Assembly: GCA_003598065.1 (NCBI GenBank)
Contig: QZKR01000152.1
Span: forward strand, 1-64,000
DNA from: Myxococcales bacterium
Lineage (GTDB): Bacteria > Myxococcota_A > SURF-8
Length of the DNA: 64,000 bases
Direction of reading: 5' to 3'
In this document: one piece after another, positions 58,374-64,000 of the stretch
Layout: each line of letters begins with the position of its first letter
Position numbering within the stretch: the first letter of the stretch is position 1
Program-made: the position numbers and the translations under genes
The notes under the pieces: generated by a model
What the model was told of the DNA's origin: nothing
What the model saw: the letters and a program-made list of their open reading frames with translations, nothing else
Databases searched by the model: none

Positions 58374-60638
58374 TCACTTTTTCCCGAACGTCTTGTTCGA
58401 CCGGATTTCGTCGATTTCCCTGTAAAGCGCAGGCAGGAGGCGCTGAACCGCTTCGGCTTCCGGCTCGTAGAGATTGTTTTTTTCCAGCGGATCGGTTTTG
58501 ACGTTGTAGAGTTCGTACACCTGCGAACGGACGTTGTAGAGCAGCTTCCATTCGTCGTCGATCACGCCTTTGATCGAACCGCCGGGATAGTCGGCCGTCC
58601 AGCTCGTGCTCAAAAAGACGGGGCGCTCCACGTACTGCTCAGGCGCGAAAAACAGCTCCGCGTAGCTTTTGCCGCGAAACTTCTTCCAGCCGTCGGAATA
58701 GCCGAGCAGGTTGAGCAGGGTCGGCATGAAATCGAGATGGCCCACCGTCTGCGAGAAATGTCCTCCCGTCCCGCCCGGCAGCCACCAGACCAGCGGCACA
58801 TGGACCGATTCCTCATAAAGCTGGTAGCTGTGGAAACGCTTGCCATGCTCAAGGAATTCCTCGCCGTGGTCCGCGGTGAGCACAATAATTGTCGTTTCCC
58901 ACAAACCAAGCTGCTCCAGCTTCTCGAAAACCGACTTCAACTGCTGGTCAACGAACTGGATCTCTCCGTCGTAGCGGTCCATCGGTTCTTTTCCGAAGTT
59001 GATGCCCGCATGAGTCTCGTAAGTGTCGTGCGGCTCGTAGTAATGCAGCCAGAGGAAGAAACGCGTTTTCTGGTTGTGCTCCAGAAATTTGACCGCGTAA
59101 TCCGTAACCAGGCCGCCGGAGCTTTTCTTGTCGGCCCCCTCGTTGGTGAACTTGTCGAATCCCTGGTCCAACCCCCACATCCGCTTGTCCATCGTCCAAT
59201 AGGCCGCGGTGTAGAAATCGTGCTTTTTCAGAACTTCCGCCAGCATCAGGTTGCGCGCCTGGACCGTATGGGGGAAGGTTTTCGTGTCCCAGTAGACGTC
59301 GGAGGGATAGAGCGACGTCAAAATCTGCGGGATCGTCCAGCGCGTCGCCGGGACGTGGCAGTAGGCGCGGTCGAAGACGTAGGCATTGCGCTTGTCCGCC
59401 CATTCCTCGATCGTTTTCGTCGTCGGCCGCGGATAGCCGTAAAGCGACGTATTGCGGGCCCGCACCGCGTCGATCGTGAGCAGGAGCACGTTGAGCGAAT
59501 CGCGGCGCGCCGCGAATTCGTCGGATACGGCCGCCGGGACATCGGAGTTGCGCCAGCTTCCGCGCGGCCGGTCGCCCCCTACGCAGTTGTCGTCCTTGTC
59601 GTTGCCGGGCTTTTCCAGGGCATCGGGATAGACTTCATCATCGAAGGGAGCGCAGTCGCCGCCGCCCAGGAGCGCGGGATATCTGTCGAGATCGAAATCC
59701 TGAGCCTGGCGCGCCGCCGTCAGCAAATGGCCGGCAAGAAGGCTCTTCTGAAAAACGATGTAGCGGTTGCGCTGGTTTTCGGCGAGTCCGATCATCGACG
59801 CGACGGCGATGACGAAGACGGCCGGCCATGCCGCCGAGCCCAGCCGGACGAGCCGCGGCGACACGCCGCTTCCAAGGAAAACCCTGAACGGTGCGAGCGC
59901 GAACAGCGCGCCGACGAGCGCGCCGCCCATCAACCAGGCGTCGTAGTCTTTTATCTGGACGATGACGTGCCAGCCGAAAACGAGCCCGGCGGCGATCGAC
60001 GCGACGGCGAATGCCGCCAACAACGCCAAGATCAGTTTGAAGCGCACCAGCGGCCGGGTCAGCCGCCATTCGAGCAGCCGGCGCAACGCGCCGCGAAACG
60101 CCAGATAGAGCGGCAGGCAAAAGCCCGCCGTCGCCGCCGCGAGGCCGAAGACGCTCAACGTGACCGTCAGCGAAGCCAGGGAGAGATTCTGAAATTTGGC
60201 TTTGAGGAAAACATGGACCACGACGGCGGACACGGCGAGGAAAACGGCAAGGCCGATCCCCCCCGTCAAAAACGCGGCCGTCCGCGACGCTTCGTGCCAG
60301 CCGTCGCGCCGGGGCGGGAAAACGATGTCGAGCAGGCGCCTCCAGGGCCGGACGGTATGGAAAACGCGTTGCACGCAGGCCGCCCATAGACCCCACAGAA
60401 CGCCTGCGGCCATTGTACAAACCAGATAAGTCGCCAAGATGAAACAAGAAGCGCCGAAAAGTTCAACAAGACGGTTTCCGCTGCTCGCCACTTCGCCGGG
60501 TAAAAAGAACAACTCTATCGCCGTGCTCACCAGTCCCGCAAGCAACGTGACATAAACGCGGCCAGCGACTGTGCCCCCGACGGAGGGCAGGCGTTCTTCG
60601 CCGAAGCGGCTGTAAGGATCAGGTGCGCCCAAAGCCAT
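58374..60638 (-). CDS. Membrane sulfatase/phosphoethanolamine-transferase-like protein with MopE-like motif
   Basis: A 754-residue inner-membrane protein. The first 300 residues hold about eight helices, and a C-terminal alkaline-phosphatase-superfamily domain (about 383-740) contains LLLTIDAVRARNTSLYGYPRP, ILTSLYPSDV, LTADHGEEFLEHG with metal ligands, and HVPLVWWLPG. The usual CxPSR nucleophile is replaced by HVPATRWTIP, so Thr is the likely nucleophile, as in phosphoethanolamine and phosphoglycerol transferases. Between them lies a MopE-like Asp/Cys motif, GGGDCAPFDDEVYPDAL then PGNDKDDNCVGG (about 329-358), seen in delta-lineage sulfatases. The ATG at 60638 with GGAG is preferred to the in-frame ATG at 60707. 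Confidence 0.88.
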   Translation of the reverse strand: MALGAPDPYSRFGEERLPSVGGTVAGRVYVTLLAGLVSTAIELFFLPGEVASSGNRLVELFGASCFILATYLVCTMAAGVLWGLWAACVQRVFHTVRPWRRLLDIVFPPRRDGWHEASRTAAFLTGGIGLAVFLAVSAVVVHVFLKAKFQNLSLASLTVTLSVFGLAAATAGFCLPLYLAFRGALRRLLEWRLTRPLVRFKLILALLAAFAVASIAAGLVFGWHVIVQIKDYDAWLMGGALVGALFALAPFRVFLGSGVSPRLVRLGSAAWPAVFVIAVASMIGLAENQRNRYIVFQKSLLAGHLLTAARQAQDFDLDRYPALLGGGDCAPFDDEVYPDALEKPGNDKDDNCVGGDRPRGSWRNSDVPAAVSDEFAARRDSLNVLLLTIDAVRARNTSLYGYPRPTTKTIEEWADKRNAYVFDRAYCHVPATRWTIPQILTSLYPSDVYWDTKTFPHTVQARNLMLAEVLKKHDFYTAAYWTMDKRMWGLDQGFDKFTNEGADKKSSGGLVTDYAVKFLEHNQKTRFFLWLHYYEPHDTYETHAGINFGKEPMDRYDGEIQFVDQQLKSVFEKLEQLGLWETTIIVLTADHGEEFLEHGKRFHSYQLYEESVHVPLVWWLPGGTGGHFSQTVGHLDFMPTLLNLLGYSDGWKKFRGKSYAELFFAPEQYVERPVFLSTSWTADYPGGSIKGVIDDEWKLLYNVRSQVYELYNVKTDPLEKNNLYEPEAEAVQRLLPALYREIDEIRSNKTFGKK

Positions 60639-60829
60639 GAAGTCGCTCCATAAATTAATGCTGTGCATATACCGCAAGGATCGTAAGGGGTCAAATTTAT
60701 TCCTCACCGAAAACTAACACGAATCTTCACTCATGGCGTACGGCGACGACACGCCGGATGGGTTGGGCGAGCGTTCCTCCCCGACCAAAAATTTGGTTAT
60801 AACGGGAAAGAACCGCGTTTCCGACGCCC

Positions 60830-60858
60830 TTTACAGTTTCATAGACTGAATTTATAAT
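60830..60858 (+). promoter_or_regulatory. Promoter of the response regulator-histidine kinase pair
   Basis: TTTACA at 60830-60835 and perfect TATAAT at 60853-60858 with a 17-bp spacer, about 108 bp before the response regulator ATG. The remaining gap 60639-60966 shows no gene. Confidence 0.65.
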
Positions 60859-60966
60859 AAGCAGGCAAGGGTCGGCTAGTGACCCGGATCGACAAGGGGG
60901 AAATCGCTCGGCGGCTCCCGTCGCCGAGGGAGGTTGTTTTTTCACGAGACAGAGAGGCACACGCCG

Positions 60967-61413
60967 ATGATGAAAGTGCTCCTGGTGGACGACGAAAAAG
61001 AATTTGCCGACTACATGCGAAAGCGGCTGGAACGGCGCGACATGGAGGTTCAGGTCGTTCATAGCGGCGAAGAGGCGCTCACATACATCAATAAGAATCC
61101 CGTCGATGTCATCATCCTCGACATGCTCATGCCCGGTATGAGCGGCACCGAGACGCTCAAACACGTCAAGGAACAGCGACCGGAAACGGAAGTCGTCATG
61201 CTCACCGGCCACGGCACGATCGAATCGGCCGTCGAGGGCATCAAGCTCGGAGCTTACGAGTACCTCCTCAAGCCGTGCGACCTGGACGACCTCATCAAGA
61301 CCATCAACGACGCCTTCGCCCGCAAGCTGGAGACCGACGAAAGACGTCTTTCGGAGCGGGTCGCTCTGGCGATCCTCTCGCCGCGCAGCTCGGTGAAATC
61401 GCACAAGGATTGA
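60967..61413 (+). CDS. Single-domain response regulator
   Basis: A 148-residue cytosolic receiver protein without an output domain. The acidic pocket VLLVDDEKEFADYM near residue 5, the phosphorylation site VIILDMLMPGMSGTETL near 56, the conserved Thr in VVMLTGHGTIESAVEG near 84 and Lys in YEYLLKPCDLDDLI near 105 are all intact. The tail (KLETDERRLSERVALAIL) is helical. It is encoded 75 bp before the kinase, presumably its phosphodonor. The ATG at 60967 or 60970 could be used. Confidence 0.93.
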   Translation: MMKVLLVDDEKEFADYMRKRLERRDMEVQVVHSGEEALTYINKNPVDVIILDMLMPGMSGTETLKHVKEQRPETEVVMLTGHGTIESAVEGIKLGAYEYLLKPCDLDDLIKTINDAFARKLETDERRLSERVALAILSPRSSVKSHKD

Positions 61414-61488
61414 CCTCGACCCGTCTTTCCCGCGGCCCCGCGCCGCGCTCGCCCTTGGCATGCCGACCGTCCGTTGACAGGGAGAGTC

Positions 61489-63777
61489 ATGTCCGACACG
61501 CCCGAACTCCGCCCGGAAATGGAAGAAACGCGCCCGCTGAACATGGCCATCGTCGGCGGCGGCCGCGCCTGCGAATCGTTTCTGAACATGATCCGCCTGG
61601 GTCGGTTGGGCCGCTTCGCCTTCGAGGTGTGCGGCGTGGCCGACGTGCAGCTCGACTCGCCCGGCATACGCTATGCGCGCGAGATCGGCATCCCGAAGAT
61701 CACCACCGACTTTCGCGAGCTTCTGACCATCCCCGATCTGGATCTGATCGTGGAGCTCACCGGCAACGACCGGGTGCGCGACGAACTGGAGCGGCTGAGG
61801 CCCCGTCATGTCAGGCTCGTGGACAGCTTCGGCGCCAGTCTTTTCTGGGCGCTCTATACCGCCGAGGAGGCGCGCATCCAGCAGCGCAATGAAATGCGCG
61901 AGCGCGTGGAGGCCGAGCGGGAATGGATCTATCAGGTGTTCGACAACATTCCCGACGAGATCATGGTGATGGACCCGGACGGGGTCGTCCAGCACGCCAA
62001 CGCCAAACTCCTCGAAGTCAACGGCCTGACGATCGATCAGGTGAGCGGCAAATTCTGTTACGACCTGGAACTGGTCCGCGGCGGCTGCCGCATCGACGTG
62101 GAAAACTGTCCCTTCGACGAGGTGCGGCGCACGAAGACGAACCACAGCATGGTTCGGCAGTATTTCGACAGGCAAGGCAAGTCGCACTATGCGGCCGTCC
62201 TCGCCGGGCCCGTCTTGGACAAGCAGGGCGACGTGATCGGCATCATCGAATCGACGCGCGACATCACCAACCGCATCCGGCTCGAAGCGCAATTAAAGGC
62301 CACGGAGACGCGGCTGCGGCAGTTCATGGATCTCGCGCCGGTGGCCGCATCGGTCAAAAACCCCCAGGGACAATACATCGACGTCAATCAGGCGGCCTGC
62401 CTCCTGCTTAGCCGGCAGAGGCACGAAATCCTCGGCAAGACCGATTTGGAAATCTGCGACCGCGAGGCGGCGGCGGTGTTCCGCGCCGGAGACCAGCGCG
62501 TCCTGCAGACGGGCGAGCGCTATTACATGACCGAGAAGGTGAAGCTCGGCGGCAAGACGGTCTACCTCTCGACGATCAAGTTCCCCATTTTAAACGAAGA
62601 GGGCGAAGCCGACGCCGTCTACACCCTCTCCACCGACGTCACGGAACTCAGGAAGGCGGAACGCGAACGCGACGACGTGCGCGATTACCTGGAAAATATC
62701 GTCAACAATTCGCCGGTCATCATCCTCTCCTCCGATCCCGAAGGGCGCATCGTCTCCTTCAATCGCGGCGCGGAAGAGGCCTTGGGCTACAAATTCTTCG
62801 AAGTGGTCGGCCGCTCGGCGCGCGAACTTTACCAGAGCCCCGAAGAGCGCGACATGCTGCTGCGCCGCGTCGCCAACGAAGGCGCGGTGCGCGACTACGA
62901 GACGACGCTGGCGACGAAGAGCGGCGCGAAGCTGCCGGTGAGCATCACCCTTTCTCCGCTCAAGGACTCCGAGGGAAACGTCATCGGCACGGTGGGCATG
63001 GCCAAGGACATTTCGCGGCGCAAGGCGTTGATGTCCCAGGTGCTGCAGTCCGAGCGGCAGGCGGCGGTCGGGCGGTTGGCGTCCGGCGTGGCGCACGAAA
63101 TCAACAATCCTCTGGCCGTGATCTCGGAGATCGCCGGTTATCTGAACGATCTCGTCTCCGACGATCCGGAAATCAAGCAGGCGGCGACGCAGAAGGAGCT
63201 TGTCGATAGCCTGCCGAAAATCCTCCGCGAGGTGAAGCGCTGCCGCGGCATCACGGCCCGGCTGTTGTCCTTCGCGCGCAAGACCGAGGCGACCCAGGAC
63301 GTGGCCGACGTCAAATCGGCGATCGAGGAGATTCTGCCTTTCTGGGAAAAACAGGCGCGGCTGACGCAGGTGACGATCCACCGCGATTACGCCGAAACCC
63401 TGCCCCGCGTCCGGGTCGAGGAATTGCAGCTTCAGGAGATTTTCATCAACATCATCAACAACGCGCTTCAGGCCATCGGCGAGCAGCGGCACGGCGGCAA
63501 CATCTGGATTGCGGCTCGCCAGAACAGCGGCAAAGTGGTCGTGTCCATCAAGGACGACGGGCCGGGCATCCCCCAGGAGATCATGGACAAAATTTTCGAC
63601 CCGTTCGTGACGACCAAACCCATCGGCCAGGGCACGGGGCTCGGTCTCTCGATCTGCTACGGCATCGTGAAGCGTTACGACGGCGAGATCACGGTCCAGT
63701 CCAGACCCGGCGAAGGCGCGACCTTCAACGTCATCCTGCCGATCGCCGACGCCGCACGATCTTCCCTGGCCGGCTGA
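61489..63777 (+). CDS. PAS-domain histidine kinase with N-terminal NAD-binding-like domain
   Basis: A 762-residue cytosolic kinase with no membrane helices. Residues 15-115 resemble the NAD-binding domain of dehydrogenases (LNMAIVGGGRACESFLNMI, then FEVCGVADVQLDSPGIRYA and IPDLDLIVELTGNDRVRDEL). Three PAS domains follow at about 145-265, 275-400 and 405-525, the first with four Cys (KFCYDLELVRGGCRID, VENCPFDEVR; another nearby). The HisKA box ASGVAHEINNPLAVIS is near 537, and the HATPase has NIINNALQAIGEQ, DDGPGI and GTGLGLSICYGIV. It probably senses redox through NAD(H) or a cofactor in PAS. The response regulator gene lies upstream. Confidence 0.92.
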   Translation: MSDTPELRPEMEETRPLNMAIVGGGRACESFLNMIRLGRLGRFAFEVCGVADVQLDSPGIRYAREIGIPKITTDFRELLTIPDLDLIVELTGNDRVRDELERLRPRHVRLVDSFGASLFWALYTAEEARIQQRNEMRERVEAEREWIYQVFDNIPDEIMVMDPDGVVQHANAKLLEVNGLTIDQVSGKFCYDLELVRGGCRIDVENCPFDEVRRTKTNHSMVRQYFDRQGKSHYAAVLAGPVLDKQGDVIGIIESTRDITNRIRLEAQLKATETRLRQFMDLAPVAASVKNPQGQYIDVNQAACLLLSRQRHEILGKTDLEICDREAAAVFRAGDQRVLQTGERYYMTEKVKLGGKTVYLSTIKFPILNEEGEADAVYTLSTDVTELRKAERERDDVRDYLENIVNNSPVIILSSDPEGRIVSFNRGAEEALGYKFFEVVGRSARELYQSPEERDMLLRRVANEGAVRDYETTLATKSGAKLPVSITLSPLKDSEGNVIGTVGMAKDISRRKALMSQVLQSERQAAVGRLASGVAHEINNPLAVISEIAGYLNDLVSDDPEIKQAATQKELVDSLPKILREVKRCRGITARLLSFARKTEATQDVADVKSAIEEILPFWEKQARLTQVTIHRDYAETLPRVRVEELQLQEIFINIINNALQAIGEQRHGGNIWIAARQNSGKVVVSIKDDGPGIPQEIMDKIFDPFVTTKPIGQGTGLGLSICYGIVKRYDGEITVQSRPGEGATFNVILPIADAARSSLAG

Positions 63778-63824
63778 ATTTATTTTCCCGCTCCAAACTC
63801 AAGATTGCCAAACAGCCCGGCCGC

Positions 63825-64000
63825 TTACGGGCAGATGTCATTGTGCCGGCAGCCCAATGCCGCCTCGCACGTATCCCGCGTGCAGGGATCGCCGTCGTCG
63901 CAGTTCCGGCGCGTTTTCGCCGCGCAACTTCCGTCGATGCAAACGGATTCCGTCGTGCAGCCGTTCCCGTCGTCGCAGGAGGACCCGGTGAGCGGACGGT
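63825..64000 (-). CDS. C-terminal end of a Cys-rich DDGDPCT-repeat protein (partial)
   Basis: An open reading frame enters from the right edge on the minus strand and stops at a TAA complementary to 63825-63827. The last 50 or so residues include SSCDDGNGCTTESVC, IDGSCAAKTRRNC and DDGDPCTRDTCEAALGCRH, then end NDICP. Repeats of CxDDGxxCTxDxC are common in large extracellular proteins of Myxococcota and relatives, where they form small disulfide-bonded, possibly calcium-binding, modules. The N-terminus lies outside the window, so total size and function are unknown. Confidence 0.75.
   Translation of the reverse strand, partial: RPLTGSSCDDGNGCTTESVCIDGSCAAKTRRNCDDGDPCTRDTCEAALGCRHNDICP

Overview
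The window is GC-rich, gene-dense DNA from a Gram-negative bacterium with a delta-type gene repertoire. Pointers are lipoproteins with long Asp-Gly-Asp stalks, a Cys-rich DDGDPCT repeat protein cut by the right edge, a sulfatase carrying a MopE-like acidic motif, a TIGR02265/DUF2378-like protein, 2-hydroxyacyl-CoA dehydratase-type proteins, a membrane HdrD-like oxidoreductase, rubrerythrin and a 13-haem cytochrome. Together these suggest a Myxococcota, Bradymonadales or Lernaellota-like lineage with a facultative or anaerobic respiratory lifestyle. That placement is inference; there is no rRNA or ribosomal protein marker here.

Layout. 0.2-6.2 kb: PEP carboxykinase, tRNA-Ser(GCT) with a terminator, a GT-C type membrane glycosyltransferase, a DEAD-box helicase and an AtpI-like protein. 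6.4-16.1 kb: a surface and carbohydrate block with two DGD lipoproteins (one with six CBM26-like modules), an FKBP isomerase, a SpoU methyltransferase, a TerB-like protein, a GH92 mannosidase lipoprotein and a fusion of a degenerate radical-SAM/SPASM-like half with a methyltransferase. 16.4-20.5 kb: membrane HdrD-like electron carrier, then a DUF47-PiT phosphate pair. 20.5-22.3 kb: a small accessory island with HigBA and an AT-rich SIR2-domain gene, bordered by palindromic repeats. 22.4-28.4 kb: glyA, rubrerythrin, a BcrC/BcrB-like pair, a DtxR-FeoA regulator and a SIS isomerase. 28.4-31.9 kb: a nitric-oxide module of Rrf2 regulator, hemerythrin and qNOR with two near-identical operator candidates. 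32-36.2 kb: envelope polysaccharide functions. 36.4-43.9 kb: lipoprotein, DUF1302, DUF1329, YCF48 and MMPL operon. 44-48.7 kb: an M16 protease pair and a VWA protein whose 5' coding region carries a palindromic repeat. 48.7-52.3 kb: UspA, a beta-barrel, a 13-haem cytochrome and an Ig-like lipoprotein, resembling a porin-cytochrome conduit. 52.4-64 kb: DUF21/CBS protein, M20 amidohydrolase, TIGR02265-like protein, PAQR/hemolysin III, AI-2E transporter, sulfatase, and a response regulator with a histidine kinase that has an N-terminal NAD-binding-like domain.

Cross-cutting features. Intergenic spaces carry a family of palindromic elements, several built as an outer inverted repeat around two hairpins (three-way-junction shape). 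Several promoters fit TTGnnn, 16-18 bp, TAnnnT. The most interesting signals are the repeat family including its in-frame copy in a coding sequence, the NO-responsive regulon with a shared 20-bp operator, the radical-SAM-like/methyltransferase fusion, the 13-haem conduit candidate and the NAD-binding histidine kinase. None of these is proven novel from sequence alone.
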